Source: a virus. Taken from it: 64,000 nt of DNA. A model generated the notes under the pieces. That model ran no database searches. It saw only the letters and a program-made list of their open reading frames with translations, and was not told the origin of the DNA. Of the stretch, positions 47,901 through 56,840 are shown in pieces. A program made the position numbers and the translations under genes. Within the stretch, counting starts at the first letter, position 1. Each line of letters begins with the position of its first letter. The stretch is taken from positions 1-64,000 of the IMG/VR virus record IMGVR_UViG_3300009545_000021. One strand, 5' to 3'.

Positions 47901-49315
47901 CTCAGGGCCTGTCGGATGAGGCCAGCATTGGCCTTCTACAGGCCGGTCTCGGCATTATGGGGGGCACCTCGCGCAACCCGTTTGTCAATATCGGCCAGGG
48001 CGGCCAGAAGGGCGTCGAGGCATATTTGCAGGGCCGCAACATGCGGCGCGAGGAGGCGCTGGCGCAAAGCGATATCGGGTACAAGAAAGGTCAGCTCGGT
48101 CTCGAGGGCCAGCGCGTCGACCTGGAAGGCAAGCGCCTGGCGCAGGATGCCGACCTTAAGCGGCAGGAGCTGGCGCAGCAGAGCGCCTATCAGGCCAGCG
48201 AGATCGCCAAGAATCAGGCCGAGGTTTCGGCCGGCCGCTACAATGTTACGCAAGGCCCGAACGGCTTCATTGTGCAGGACCGCTACAACCCGCTGAACAC
48301 CCGGTTCATGAACATGGACGAGCTGCAGGCGGCGCAGGCCTCGGGCGAGATTCCGTCGGGACCGCCGGCGATTGGTACGCCGCCCCCGGCCGTCGCCGGT
48401 GCGATTGCCCCGCCCAAGCCGGGCGGCGTGCTGACGCCGCAGGCTGCCCCGGAAATGCCGGCCGGCCCTGCGCCTTCGGGCCTGGTGGCCCCGCCGGCCG
48501 GCCCCGCCCCGGCGCCTTCTGGGCCGGTGCCGCCGGCCGCGGCGGTCGAGCCGAGTTACAACATGGCGCCCGCCAAGGGCAATCTCGAGGGGCTCGAGCC
48601 GGAAGTGCGGTCGGCGCCGTTCTCGATGATGCAGTTCGGCCAGGAAGGGCCAAAGGTTCTCGGCCAGATCTACCAAAAGAAGGTCGAGGGCGCCGGCGAC
48701 GTCGCTGCCGCGGCGCAGAGCACCAACTTGGCGCTCGACCAGATGCAGGAATATCTTTCGCAGATCCCGGCCAACAGCTGGGTGGCGCCCGGTACGGCGC
48801 ATGCGACTCGAGTCGAGTGGGCGAGGGCGCTCAACACCACGCTCAACAAGCTCGGATTCCAGTCACAGATCCCGCCGGAAGAAGTGGCGGCCGGCGAGGC
48901 CCTGATCAAGGCGCAGACGGGCCTCGGCTTCGAGCTGGCCAAGACGCTGGGTTCGCGCGAGGCCGGCTTTATCGTGCAGCAAGCGGTCAATTCGGTGCCT
49001 GGCGGCGCGCTGTCGCCGGAAGGCTCGAAAAAGCTGATCGCGGCGATGAAGGCGGCCAATCAGCGCAAGATCGACTATGCCGACTATATCCAGAAATATG
49101 GCGCGCGCAGCGCCGGCGACCTGACCGGCGCCGATGCGACCTTCAACAAGTTCGCGCCGCCTGAACTCTATGCCCTGATGGCCAATACGCCGGCGCAGCA
49201 GCTGATTCCGGCGGTGCAGATGCTGCGGCGCAATCCCGGCACCTGGCGCGAATTCGAAAGCCATGTCGGGCAGGGCACGGCCAAATATGTTCTGGGACTG
49301 GCAGGCCAGCAGTGA
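44972..49315 (+). CDS. Ejection protein with S74-like and tail lysozyme domains
   Basis: 1447 residues. N-terminal 250 residues are Gln/Ala-rich helix (NMNEQNQQQQQQVLGNAI). Residues about 266-330 (SDERSKEDIEPI, LYRFRYKGEP, GFLAQEVEQRHPEAV) match an S74/intramolecular chaperone domain. A Pro/Ala-rich linker spans 330-760. About 789-916 is a phage tail lysozyme (MMAGNIQTESSFRPDAWN with catalytic-type Glu), then HYDRHGN-like stretches. The end is helical and Gln-rich. It is likely ejected and digests peptidoglycan on entry. Confidence 0.8.
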   Translation: MGGKSTSSTTTTQLPPELRQAYKDLVGQAQGIYNNTSYTPYSGGSSNSLIDAANSTLTNSATAGDPYFGAATGALSNALNPAYNSVGNYMNPYTSGVVNATMANMNEQNQQQQQQVLGNAIAKGAMGGDRVGVAQSELARQQNLANQQTISGLWNQNYSQALQAAQGQQALGLQAANTYSGLGTAASTAAVQSGLAALQGGENQYNRDYAQYQAEQSYPFQKASWLGSIVEGLGSSAGGSSTTTSQGGNGLSSIFGGALGLGALLLRSDERSKEDIEPIGKAFDGQTLYRFRYKGEPQTHVGFLAQEVEQRHPEAVGESGGVKGVDYRAATEDAADRGKFAPGGVVPYGGTPGTTPATGADASYIPAPSPVGGGSALPKGGSSGASQQQDPLQGVMSGVKGVNDMAKTGRELGLPQKIASLTGADASATLPQEATMAAQGLGTAAAPAAGAAGGTGGLMSALMGLFSKGGVVGRKGYDDGGDVWPSFDDADMLRNDGLSAPTPPPVQGPPIPPAAPAKPFAASRLPDTQDYRPEDSPSYSTPRSDPGVVPSPPERPAGGVLGIKPTPPPKDNEKGYRPEDSPKAASGAPTADAPYANDPLMNLAARQAGLVTPQAQAEPIAPETAADDYGVIRNAGLANPAMAAPKPQIPLAPEGSGDELMNIAAAQAAEVPKPGVAPQADAPAMAGLVPLPPPRPKGQILGGQGGVAPDQTGSVPPPSNDNAPAAPALPAPISVAPAPKVHGMTAKQANADNPDAPVGRLSAGQQARVAQGQPIYVPRLSGASVAGAQNWLQSLSNAGLDHMHAAMMAGNIQTESSFRPDAWNHAENAHGAMQWEGDRWDGPNGLQAFAARSGRDWRDPQVQANFMRWEGENIPRLKGPWQQFLAAQTPQQAQEALAHFIGYKRDDRHGNDNARLANGMAILGGSPTAVAQTGNATGNDTTGSIPQTGGVVAQNAAAPTGNEGGILQGLKNALGIPQGLSDEASIGLLQAGLGIMGGTSRNPFVNIGQGGQKGVEAYLQGRNMRREEALAQSDIGYKKGQLGLEGQRVDLEGKRLAQDADLKRQELAQQSAYQASEIAKNQAEVSAGRYNVTQGPNGFIVQDRYNPLNTRFMNMDELQAAQASGEIPSGPPAIGTPPPAVAGAIAPPKPGGVLTPQAAPEMPAGPAPSGLVAPPAGPAPAPSGPVPPAAAVEPSYNMAPAKGNLEGLEPEVRSAPFSMMQFGQEGPKVLGQIYQKKVEGAGDVAAAAQSTNLALDQMQEYLSQIPANSWVAPGTAHATRVEWARALNTTLNKLGFQSQIPPEEVAAGEALIKAQTGLGFELAKTLGSREAGFIVQQAVNSVPGGALSPEGSKKLIAAMKAANQRKIDYADYIQKYGARSAGDLTGADATFNKFAPPELYALMANTPAQQLIPAVQMLRRNPGTWREFESHVGQGTAKYVLGLAGQQ

Positions 49316-52300
49316 CCGATCCCTATGCCTCGATCTTCGGGCCCGCGAGCCCGCAGACGACGCCGATGGCGCCGCCGCTGACGCCGAAGGACACGCCGGC
49401 GCCGCCCTCGACCACGGCTGACCCCTACGCCTCGATCTTTACGAGCGCGCCGGCACCGGCGCAGCCCGCAAGTCCGACAGGGTTGCCGCCGAGCCCGACG
49501 GGCGGGGGTACGCCGGCGCCGAGCGGCGAGGAGAGCCTGGCGACGCCGGGCGGTGTCCTCAAGCATGCGGCGTTCGGGCCGATCCGCAGCCTCAGCGATA
49601 CGCCGGCCGGCATGGCGAACCTGGTCGAGACCGGGCTTTGGGAAAAGCTGCATCCGTTCAGCAACCCGGATACCGGCGAGAGCTATTTCAAGCAGCTCGG
49701 CCGCGATCTCGGCATGGTCTCCACGCCCGCGCCGGAGGGGCAGGGCTACCAGCCGGTGTCGGGGCCGCTGCTGCAGAAAGCGCAGAGCGCCGTCGGCCTG
49801 AACGCCAACGACTATCTGCCGCGCCCGGCCAACGGCCCGGAGCGGGTGGCGGAGGGCATCACCAGCGCCGCCGCCTCGCTGGTGCTGCCGGAGGCGCTGG
49901 TCTCCCGCGCCGGCATTCTCGGGCCCGGCGCCAAGGCGGCGCTCGAGCCGGTTTTGGGTTCGGGCACGACGCAGAGCATGCTCGCCAATGCCCGCCTGGG
50001 CGCGGCGGCCGGGGCGGGCAGCAGCCTGGCGCAAGAGGTGGTGCCGGACAAATACAAGCCGCTCGCCGGTCTGGTCGGCACTGGCCTCGGCCTCGGCGCC
50101 GCGGCGGTGCCCGGCATTCTGGGCAAGGCGGCCGGCGTCGCCGTGCCGCCGGTGACCACGGCTGGCAAGCGCATCGCCGTCGGCCGCGATCTGATCAAGG
50201 CGGCCGACAATCCGCAGGCGATCATCGGCGATACCGGTCCGGTGACCGACAAGCGCATCCTGCCGGAGTCGCCGCAGAGCCTGGGCGAAGCCTATAGCGA
50301 TCCGGGCCTGCAGGGCCTGCAGGGCCGCATTGCCGGGCCGACGACGAAGGAAGGCGCGGACCTGGCGGAACAGCAGCAGCGCGCCCGCGTCGAGGCCCTG
50401 ACCGGGGCCGGGCGGGGCGATGCCACCAGCCTGCCGCAGCTGTTTCGCGATCAGGCGGCGAAGATCGAACAGGACACGCAGGCCGCGCTACAGCGCCAAG
50501 CGCAGGCGGCCGATCAGGCCAAGGCAGCGGTCGGAATCGGTGGCCTGAAGGAGGCCAAGGTCGGCGCGGCCGGTCGCTCGGTGCTGGAGGACATGGATAC
50601 GGCCGAAAAGGCCCGCATGAAAGGCCTCTACGATGCCGCCGAGGCCAATGGTCCCGTCAACGTCCTGACCTCGGGCGTGCAGGAGGCCAAGGCCAAGGCC
50701 TATGATTCGCTCAACCCGACGGCGCAAAAGACGCTCGATCCGATCGAGAAGACCATCACGGCGCATATCGATACGCTGGGGCCGCAGATTCCACTGTCGG
50801 AACTGGGTAGCCTGAAGAGCTGGATTTCGGCCGAAATGCGCAAAATGGACAATACGGCGATGCCGTACCAGCGCATGGGCGAGTTGCGAAAGGGCGTCGA
50901 TTCGTCTATTGATGATACTCTCGCCAAAGTCGATGATTTGGAACGAACTGCCGTTGCCAACGGCACTTTGGCTCCCGATGATACGACGGCTGCCAGGATC
51001 AAGAAAGTTGTCGACGAATACAACCGCCCCGCATCTGAAACTGATACAGGACGCAATGAGCCGGCAAGAGCCGTGGCAGCGGCCGGGCCTGCTCCAAGCC
51101 CTGTGGAAGGAAGCGCGGGCGCAAAGCGACTTTCAAATGGCGCAGGCGATCAGGGCCTACGAGAATTTGGCACGCCGCCAGCCCCTGCCGCCGCACAAAC
51201 CGGGCCGGTAGGCGCCGGGCGCCTGCATTATCCCGGCGGCGCCGTCGATGTGCGCTATGAGTTGGCCGACCTCGCCGACCTGAAGACTTCGCACGATGCC
51301 GATTTCCGGGCCAATCCGGACTATCCGGCCGAGCTGCAGCCGCGCGATCGTTCGGGCTATGCGGCGCAGGATCAGGTCAATCAGATGGCGAACGGCCTGC
51401 AGCCCGAACGGCTCGGCCGCTCCAGCGAAATCAATGCCGGCGCGCCGCTGGTCGGGCCCGACAATGTCGTGGAAAGCGGCAATGGCCGCACCCTGGCGCT
51501 GGCGCAGCGCTATGCCAAGGGCAACAATGAAGCCTATCGGCAGTGGCTGCAGGCGCAGGGCTATGACGTTTCCGGCTATCAGCGCCCGGTGCTGATCGCC
51601 CGGCGCACCACGGCGCTGTCGCCGAAGGCGCGCGAATACATGACCGGCTCGGCCGCCCTCAATCAGGGGCTCGGCCGCAGCGGCGTCGAGAAGGCGGCGA
51701 GCGATGCCAAGCTGCTCGGCGACGACGTGCTGCAGCGGGCGCGCGGCGGGGATCTTCTCTCGGAAGAGAATGGCGACTTCGTCCGCGCCTTCATGGCCAA
51801 GCTGCCGGCGAACGAGCGCGCCGACCTGGTGGACGCCAAGGGCGCGTTGACAAAGCCCGGGCGCGACCGCATCAATGCTGCGCTGACCATGAAGGCTTTC
51901 GGCGACCGCTCGGTGATCGAGCAGGCTTTCGCCACGCCCGACCCGACGGTGCGCTCCATCGCCAACGGCATGGTCAAGGCGGCGCCGATCTGGGCCAAGA
52001 TGCGCGAGGCCGCCAAGGCCGGCGGCATCGCCGCCGACCACGACATCACCGACGCGCTCCTGACCGACCTGCATGCGGTGATGCAGGCCCGCGCCAAGGG
52101 CTTTTCGGCGCAGTCGATCCTGGATCAGGCCTCGCTCTTGGGCGAAGATGCCGCGGCGCACGACCTGTTGTTTTCGCAAACCAAGGCCGGCACCCGGCTG
52201 GCCGGCGAGCAGAAGATCGCCGACAACCTGCAGCGTTATGCCGAAAACGCCCTGAAGAACACCGCCGGCGATCGGCTCTTCGGTGAGGCACTGCCGGCCA

Positions 52301-53574
52301 AGGACGTCCTGAAAGCGACGGTCGACAAACTCGGTAAGGAAGGCGAGGAAGCGGCGCCGAGTTTCGCCACTGGCGCCGGTGAGACGGCCGGGCCGGAACT
52401 GGCCAGCCGCCAGCAGCTCGAGGGCCTGCGCAAGGCGGATGCCGAATACAAGGCCTTCATGGAGCGCAAGCGCCCGGTCAAGGGCCTGCTGCAGCGCGCC
52501 CCCTACAAGACGTCGCCCTACAAGATCACGGACGACAGCCTGCCCGATCATCTGTGGAAGAGCGGCGCCAGTGGCGCGAATGCGATCAACGATTATGTCG
52601 CCTTCACCGGCAAGAGCAAGACCGGCCTCGACGCGCTCGAATCGGCCGCGGCGCTGTCGCTGCAGCGCAAACTCGGCCAGGACGGGCGGCTGAGCCCGGC
52701 CAAATATGACCGCTGGCGCGCCGACCATGATTCGGCGATCCAAGCCATGGAACAGGCGCGGCCGGGTTTTCTGGCCCGGTTCGATTCCTATGCCGGCGCC
52801 GAACGGGCGATGGAAGAGGCGGTGACGACGCGCCGGGCCCTGGCGGATGGTTTCGCCAAGTCGGAAGCCGGCAAGATCATGCATCTGACCGCCGGCGCCG
52901 ATGTCGCCAAAAAGCTCGGCCAGATCCTGGAGGGCCAGGGGGGCGTGGGCAAGCTGCAGGAACTGATGCGGGCCACGCACGGCAACGCCGATGCGATCGA
53001 AGGCCTGCGGCAGGGCGTGCTCGATCACATCTTCAACCGCCAGACCGGCACCAAAAGCCTTTCGGACAGCGAGCTGGCGCTGAAGGAAAAGGAATTCCGC
53101 GACTATGTGCGCAAGCATCAGGCCGGGCTGCAGGCGGTGCTGGCGCCCGATCAGCTGGCGCGGGTCAATGCCGTGGCGGAAGATATGGCGCGCTCGGCCC
53201 GCACGCGGGAGCTGGGCAAGGTGGAGGAGCCGGGGGCGCAGCCGGCCGGCGGCACGCTGAAGCGGGCCTTTCAGAACTATGCCCAAAAGGATCTGACCTC
53301 AAAAATGTTCGCCGGGCTCGGCTGGCTGATCGGCGGCGTGCCGGCGGCGGGTGTGGGCTATTCGATCGGCGAGCTGCGCAAGGCCGGCTTTGCCAGCGTC
53401 GAGCAGCTCAAGCGCGAAGCGATCCTCAATCCCGAGATGGGCCGCACCTTCATGCAGATGGCGCACGCCAAGGACGCCGGCATGACGGGCCTGGGCCTGA
53501 GGACGAAATTGCTGCGGGCGGCACTCGCCGGCAGCCATGTGCAAAATCAGGGCCCGGCGCAACCCGCCGGTTGA
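49312..53574 (+). CDS. Large ejection protein with DdrB-ParB-like domain
   Basis: 1420 residues from GTG 49312 (GTGA overlap). Two DPYASIF repeats in the first 45 residues and a Pro-rich linker; helices to 600. Residues about 640-806 match a DdrB/ParB-like domain (AELQPRDRSGYAAQDQVNQM and GPDNVVESGNGRTLALAQRY). Long helical C-terminus with a glycine-rich FAGLGWLIGGVPAAGVGYSIG near 1330, able to insert in membrane. Probably ejected with the DNA. The section 50880-51060 has AT-rich codons and an alternate-frame ORF. Confidence 0.75.
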   Translation: MTDPYASIFGPASPQTTPMAPPLTPKDTPAPPSTTADPYASIFTSAPAPAQPASPTGLPPSPTGGGTPAPSGEESLATPGGVLKHAAFGPIRSLSDTPAGMANLVETGLWEKLHPFSNPDTGESYFKQLGRDLGMVSTPAPEGQGYQPVSGPLLQKAQSAVGLNANDYLPRPANGPERVAEGITSAAASLVLPEALVSRAGILGPGAKAALEPVLGSGTTQSMLANARLGAAAGAGSSLAQEVVPDKYKPLAGLVGTGLGLGAAAVPGILGKAAGVAVPPVTTAGKRIAVGRDLIKAADNPQAIIGDTGPVTDKRILPESPQSLGEAYSDPGLQGLQGRIAGPTTKEGADLAEQQQRARVEALTGAGRGDATSLPQLFRDQAAKIEQDTQAALQRQAQAADQAKAAVGIGGLKEAKVGAAGRSVLEDMDTAEKARMKGLYDAAEANGPVNVLTSGVQEAKAKAYDSLNPTAQKTLDPIEKTITAHIDTLGPQIPLSELGSLKSWISAEMRKMDNTAMPYQRMGELRKGVDSSIDDTLAKVDDLERTAVANGTLAPDDTTAARIKKVVDEYNRPASETDTGRNEPARAVAAAGPAPSPVEGSAGAKRLSNGAGDQGLREFGTPPAPAAAQTGPVGAGRLHYPGGAVDVRYELADLADLKTSHDADFRANPDYPAELQPRDRSGYAAQDQVNQMANGLQPERLGRSSEINAGAPLVGPDNVVESGNGRTLALAQRYAKGNNEAYRQWLQAQGYDVSGYQRPVLIARRTTALSPKAREYMTGSAALNQGLGRSGVEKAASDAKLLGDDVLQRARGGDLLSEENGDFVRAFMAKLPANERADLVDAKGALTKPGRDRINAALTMKAFGDRSVIEQAFATPDPTVRSIANGMVKAAPIWAKMREAAKAGGIAADHDITDALLTDLHAVMQARAKGFSAQSILDQASLLGEDAAAHDLLFSQTKAGTRLAGEQKIADNLQRYAENALKNTAGDRLFGEALPAKDVLKATVDKLGKEGEEAAPSFATGAGETAGPELASRQQLEGLRKADAEYKAFMERKRPVKGLLQRAPYKTSPYKITDDSLPDHLWKSGASGANAINDYVAFTGKSKTGLDALESAAALSLQRKLGQDGRLSPAKYDRWRADHDSAIQAMEQARPGFLARFDSYAGAERAMEEAVTTRRALADGFAKSEAGKIMHLTAGADVAKKLGQILEGQGGVGKLQELMRATHGNADAIEGLRQGVLDHIFNRQTGTKSLSDSELALKEKEFRDYVRKHQAGLQAVLAPDQLARVNAVAEDMARSARTRELGKVEEPGAQPAGGTLKRAFQNYAQKDLTSKMFAGLGWLIGGVPAAGVGYSIGELRKAGFASVEQLKREAILNPEMGRTFMQMAHAKDAGMTGLGLRTKLLRAALAGSHVQNQGPAQPAG

Positions 53575-53655
53575 CCCGAAGGGGGCTTCTCAGTACCATA
53601 ATGACACTCTCCTTCGCGTAGTGGCAGGGCGGGTGGCCTAGTGGTAGATTGCGGG

Positions 53656-53679
53656 ACGGCTGGCGCTTGCGCTGGCCGT
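53656..53679 (+). terminator. Strong hairpin between ejection and fibre genes
   Basis: ACGGCTGGCGC pairs with GCGCTGGCCGT (11 pairs, two G-U, two-base loop), followed by TTTCGCGTTT. The gap 53575-53720 holds no gene; it begins with a tRNA-like GGTGGCCTAGTGGTAGA but lacks a T arm. A weak terminator or processing hairpin fits. Confidence 0.45.
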
Positions 53680-53720
53680 TTCGCGTTTGAGGACCCCCCG
53701 TTCTTCGATCGGGCGGGGCG

Positions 53721-55232
53721 ATGGCGTCAACCTTCACCACCAACAAGCATCTCGAGCTGCAGGGCACCGGCGACAATTCCGGCACCTGGGGTTCCGAGCT
53801 GAACACGGCCGTCTTCACCCTGGTCGACCAGTGCCTGGGCTCGACCACCTCGATTGCGCTCGCGGCCTCGCCGGTGACGCTGTCGACGGCGCAGACGCAA
53901 AACCTCGCCATTTCCTTTACCGGCGTCCTGACCGCCAACGTCACCGTGACGATTCCGGCCGTCGGCGGCTTTTTCATCTTCCTCAACTCGACCACCGGCA
54001 ATTTCACCGTCACCATCGCTTCGGCGGGCGGCGGTACTTCGCAGATCCTGCCGCGCAGCTATGCCGCCTATTTTCTGACGGACGGCACCAACGTCTACAA
54101 TGTGCGCCAGCCGCTCGGCATTTTCGTCGATGTCGCGGCGGCGGCCAGCGTCGATATCGGCACGGTGCCGAACGGCCTGGTCAACGTCACCGGCTCGGGC
54201 GCCACCATCACCAATTTCGGGTCGACGGCGCGCACGGTGCAGACGCTGTTCTATGTCAAGTTCAACGGCGTCAACACCATCACCAATTCGGCCTCGATCG
54301 TCTGCCCTGGCAGCGCCGACATCACCACGGCGACCAATGACGTCTATCTGGTCTGGTTTGCGGGCGCTGGCGTCTATCGCATCATCGGCGCCTTTCTCGC
54401 CTCCGGCCAGGCGCTGGTCACGCCGTCCTCGACCTTCGTGTCTGTGCCGCAGACGATCCTGTCTGGCCCGAAGGATTCGAGCGGCAATCCCTCGTTTTTC
54501 CCGACCTCGTCGGCCTCGCTCTCGCTGCTGTCGCAAGGGCTGACCACCACACCGTTGGTGGTGACCTGCTCGGGCGGCTACGGCGCCAACGGCCTGGTCA
54601 ACTATATCGCCTCGATCTCGACGAATCAGACCTGGACGGCGACGGCGAGCACGACGACCTATTTCGGCTGGAACCTGCAGACCTCGGCCGTGGTCAACAC
54701 GACGCTGCGCCCGCTCTATCAGCGCGGCGGCTCGATCTCGACGACCTCGGGTCAGTACACTTACGACATCACCGCCGGGCAGATGTATCTGGGCACCGGT
54801 GCCGGCACCTCGACGGTGCGCGTCGTCTTCCTCGGCCAGGGCGTGGCGAGCGGTTCGGCCATCACCTCGGTGGTGATGTACGGCTACCTCAATTCGTTCG
54901 GCACGAGCGTCAGCGGCTCGGCCCTGTCGCTCTTTGCGCAGGGCTATGGGCTCTGGGGCTCGTCGCCGACGATCACCGCGGGCAACAATCTGGCCAGCGT
55001 TTCCTATGATTCAGTAACGGCCGGCATGGTTTTCACGTTCACGATCGCCTGCGTGAATGCCAATTACCATGTCGATGTCGTCTCGGAAGGCAACCCGGCG
55101 GTCGGCAACACCGGCGTCACCCTCTACAACAAGACGACGACCGGATTCAGTGTCAAGGGCGCCAATTCCTCCGGCCAGCTCTCGCCGCGCGCGGGCGATT
55201 CCTGGTCGATGATGGTCTATCAGCGCCTCTAA
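53721..55232 (+). CDS. Tail fibre / baseplate-type protein
   Basis: 503 residues. Opens ASTFTTNKHLELQGTGDNSG then TWGSELNTAVFTLVDQ, the usual N-terminus of phage tail fibres. Beta-rich middle. From about 320 a second domain with FGWNLQTSAVVNTTLRPLYQ. It is the second fibre besides 38295, and lies just before the lysis genes. Confidence 0.75.
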   Translation: MASTFTTNKHLELQGTGDNSGTWGSELNTAVFTLVDQCLGSTTSIALAASPVTLSTAQTQNLAISFTGVLTANVTVTIPAVGGFFIFLNSTTGNFTVTIASAGGGTSQILPRSYAAYFLTDGTNVYNVRQPLGIFVDVAAAASVDIGTVPNGLVNVTGSGATITNFGSTARTVQTLFYVKFNGVNTITNSASIVCPGSADITTATNDVYLVWFAGAGVYRIIGAFLASGQALVTPSSTFVSVPQTILSGPKDSSGNPSFFPTSSASLSLLSQGLTTTPLVVTCSGGYGANGLVNYIASISTNQTWTATASTTTYFGWNLQTSAVVNTTLRPLYQRGGSISTTSGQYTYDITAGQMYLGTGAGTSTVRVVFLGQGVASGSAITSVVMYGYLNSFGTSVSGSALSLFAQGYGLWGSSPTITAGNNLASVSYDSVTAGMVFTFTIACVNANYHVDVVSEGNPAVGNTGVTLYNKTTTGFSVKGANSSGQLSPRAGDSWSMMVYQRL

Positions 55233-55247
55233 CCGAAAGCTTTCGTC

Positions 55248-55700
55248 ATGCAAACCACTGCGCGGGGCCGGGCCCTGATCACGCAGCGCGAGGGCGCGCG
55301 TCTGAAGGCCTATCGCGACGCCGTCGGCATCTGGACGATCGGCGTCGGCCACACCGCTGCGGCGGGAGCGCCGGTGCCGGTGGCCGGCATGACGATCACG
55401 CCGAGCCAGTCCGATCAGATCCTGTCGCACGACCTCGCCAAGTTCGAAGCGGCGGTGTCGGGCGCCGTGCATGTGCCGCTGGCCGATCACGAGTTCGACG
55501 CCCTGGTCTCGCTCGCCTTCAACATCGGCGATGAGGCCTTCGCCCGTTCGACCCTGGTGCGCAAACTTAATGCCGGCGATCGGGCCGGCGCCGCCGAAGC
55601 CTTCCTGATGTGGGCCAATGCCGGCGGCAAGCCGATCCTGCTCGGCCGTCGCAAGGCTGAGCGCAAGCAATTCCTCAACCCCTACGGAGCGAGCCCATGA
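55248..55700 (+). CDS. Endolysin, glycoside hydrolase family 24
   Basis: 150 residues. The catalytic triad region reads EGARLKAYRDAVGIWTIGVGHT (E near 11, D near 20, T near 29), as in T4-type lysozymes; FDALVSLAFNIG near 82-94 and the C-terminal RRKAERKQFL are typical. Cleaves peptidoglycan from inside at lysis. No signal-arrest-release helix, so it needs a holin. Confidence 0.9.
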   Translation: MQTTARGRALITQREGARLKAYRDAVGIWTIGVGHTAAAGAPVPVAGMTITPSQSDQILSHDLAKFEAAVSGAVHVPLADHEFDALVSLAFNIGDEAFARSTLVRKLNAGDRAGAAEAFLMWANAGGKPILLGRRKAERKQFLNPYGASP

Positions 55701-55900
55701 CGACGACGGTCCATATCGTCCTGCCGAAACAGAACCACAGGCGCGTGAAGGTGATCACACAAGATTCGGTCGTCACCGTGCCGGGCGAGCGCGAGTGGGG
55801 CGCTGAAGACGAGCGGCCCGCCGACATCGTCGAAAAGGGCGAAGTGCTCTCGCTCTACGTCACCGACACCCGCCGCATCATCATCGAAGAAATCGACTGA
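55697..55900 (+). CDS. Small beta-rich protein in lysis cluster
   Basis: 67 residues; start overlaps the endolysin stop. KVITQDSVVTVPGEREWGAE and SLYVTDTRRIIIEEID are conserved in phage proteins near lysis genes. Role unknown. Confidence 0.6.
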   Translation: MTTTVHIVLPKQNHRRVKVITQDSVVTVPGEREWGAEDERPADIVEKGEVLSLYVTDTRRIIIEEID

Positions 55901-55908
55901 GGCCTCCC

Positions 55909-56088
55909 ATGATTACGACCTTTGACAAGGCGATCGCCGCCTTCCTCGGCGCGCTGCTCTCTATCCTTGTGCTGTTGCACGTGCCGGTGCCGACCTTCCT
56001 GGAGGACCCGACGTTGCAGGCGACGATCGGCGCGCTGATCGCCGGCATCCTGACCTACTTCGTGCCGAACAAGCCGGCCTCTTCGTGA
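55909..56088 (+). CDS. Holin-like membrane protein
   Basis: 59 residues. Two hydrophobic helices (about 9-26 AAFLGALLSILVLLHVPVP, and 36-50 ATIGALIAGILTYFVP) with N- and C-terminal polar ends. Size, two spans and place beside the endolysin fit a class II or small holin. Its stop overlaps the next GTG. Confidence 0.65.
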   Translation: MITTFDKAIAAFLGALLSILVLLHVPVPTFLEDPTLQATIGALIAGILTYFVPNKPASS

Positions 56089-56312
56089 CCTGGCTGCAGG
56101 CCTTCCTGGCCTTGCTGGAGCTGGTCAATACGCTCGCGAGCCTGGCGCGCGAGCAAAAGCTTGCTGACGAGGGGAGGGCCGATGCTTTTGCCCGTATCAC
56201 CAAAGCCGCCTTGGCCGATATCGCCGCCGGCAATGCTGCTCGCGCTGCTGCTCGCGCTCGCGATTCTGCTCCTGGCGGGTTGCAGCAACCTGACGGGTGG
56301 CAGCGAGACTGA
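56085..56312 (+). CDS. Putative inner-membrane spanin-like protein
   Basis: 75 residues from GTG 56085 (GTGA). Hydrophobic start (WLQAFLALLELVNTLASLA) and a charged, helical remainder (EQKLADEGRADAFARITKAA). Size and overlap with a lipoprotein gene in another frame resemble Rz/Rz1 pairs. The hydrophobic helix is short and weak, so the role is tentative. Confidence 0.5.
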   Translation: MTWLQAFLALLELVNTLASLAREQKLADEGRADAFARITKAALADIAAGNAARAAARARDSAPGGLQQPDGWQRD

Positions 56313-56454
56313 TTGGCAGAAACTGTCGAAGGTGGCGGCCTGTGGCGTCTTCGGGCCGATCACCTATTCCAAGCAAGACACTGACGCAACACGCCGCCAG
56401 ATCCGCGAACATGATGCCGCTGGAGCGGCCGTCTGCGGATGGAAACCGAAATAA
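56182..56454 (+). CDS. Putative outer-membrane lipoprotein (Rz1-like)
   Basis: 90 residues from ATG 56182, preceded by GAGGGGAGG. A hydrophobic stretch ends in the lipobox LLAGC (near 34), followed by SNLTGGS and a polar end with a second pair of Cys. About half of it lies within the preceding gene in another frame, as usual for Rz1. It would span the periplasm with an inner spanin. Confidence 0.55.
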   Translation: MLLPVSPKPPWPISPPAMLLALLLALAILLLAGCSNLTGGSETDWQKLSKVAACGVFGPITYSKQDTDATRRQIREHDAAGAAVCGWKPK

Positions 56455-56807
56455 TGCCTGCCGGCGAATTGCTGATGCCCGTTGATGATGCCCGCGTCCT
56501 CAAAGAGGCGGAGATCCTGGTTCTGCGTTCGATTCAGGACGCCATTAAGCGCATCGATTCCAACGGGGAGAAAATGAATGACCGCCTCCAGGAAATAGGA
56601 GAGCGCATGATCCGCGTCGAGATGCAGGACACCCGCGCCGATGTGGCGGCGCTGACGGAACGGGTGCGCAGCATGGAAGATCGCCTTGCGATCCAGCAAG
56701 GAGCCGTCGGCATTGTCGGCTGGGCCATCGCCAACTGGTACGGCATCGCCATGTTCGCCTTCACGATTTATGTGCTGATGCGCCAAGGTGGCCTGAAGTT
56801 TCCCTGA
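56439..56807 (+). CDS. Coiled-coil protein with C-terminal membrane span
   Basis: 122 residues. Coiled coil from about 20 to 85, then one membrane helix (VGWAIANWYGIAMFAFTIYVL) and a short basic end. This layout matches phage proteins of the lysis module (holin/antiholin or spanin-like). Last gene of the rightward unit; a terminator follows. Confidence 0.6.
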   Translation: METEIMPAGELLMPVDDARVLKEAEILVLRSIQDAIKRIDSNGEKMNDRLQEIGERMIRVEMQDTRADVAALTERVRSMEDRLAIQQGAVGIVGWAIANWYGIAMFAFTIYVLMRQGGLKFP

Positions 56808-56840
56808 AATCCCTGCGGCCCCGTCCTGTCGCCTGTGGGC

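Noticed and set aside
50909-51211. 100-residue alternate-frame gene inside the ejection protein
   Set aside because: No start signal, internal to a conserved frame; kept only as a sign of compositional change.
53630-53660. tRNA 5' half (GGTGGCCTAGTGGTAGA)
   Set aside because: No anticodon arm, T arm or matching acceptor strand follows; the next bases form an unrelated hairpin.
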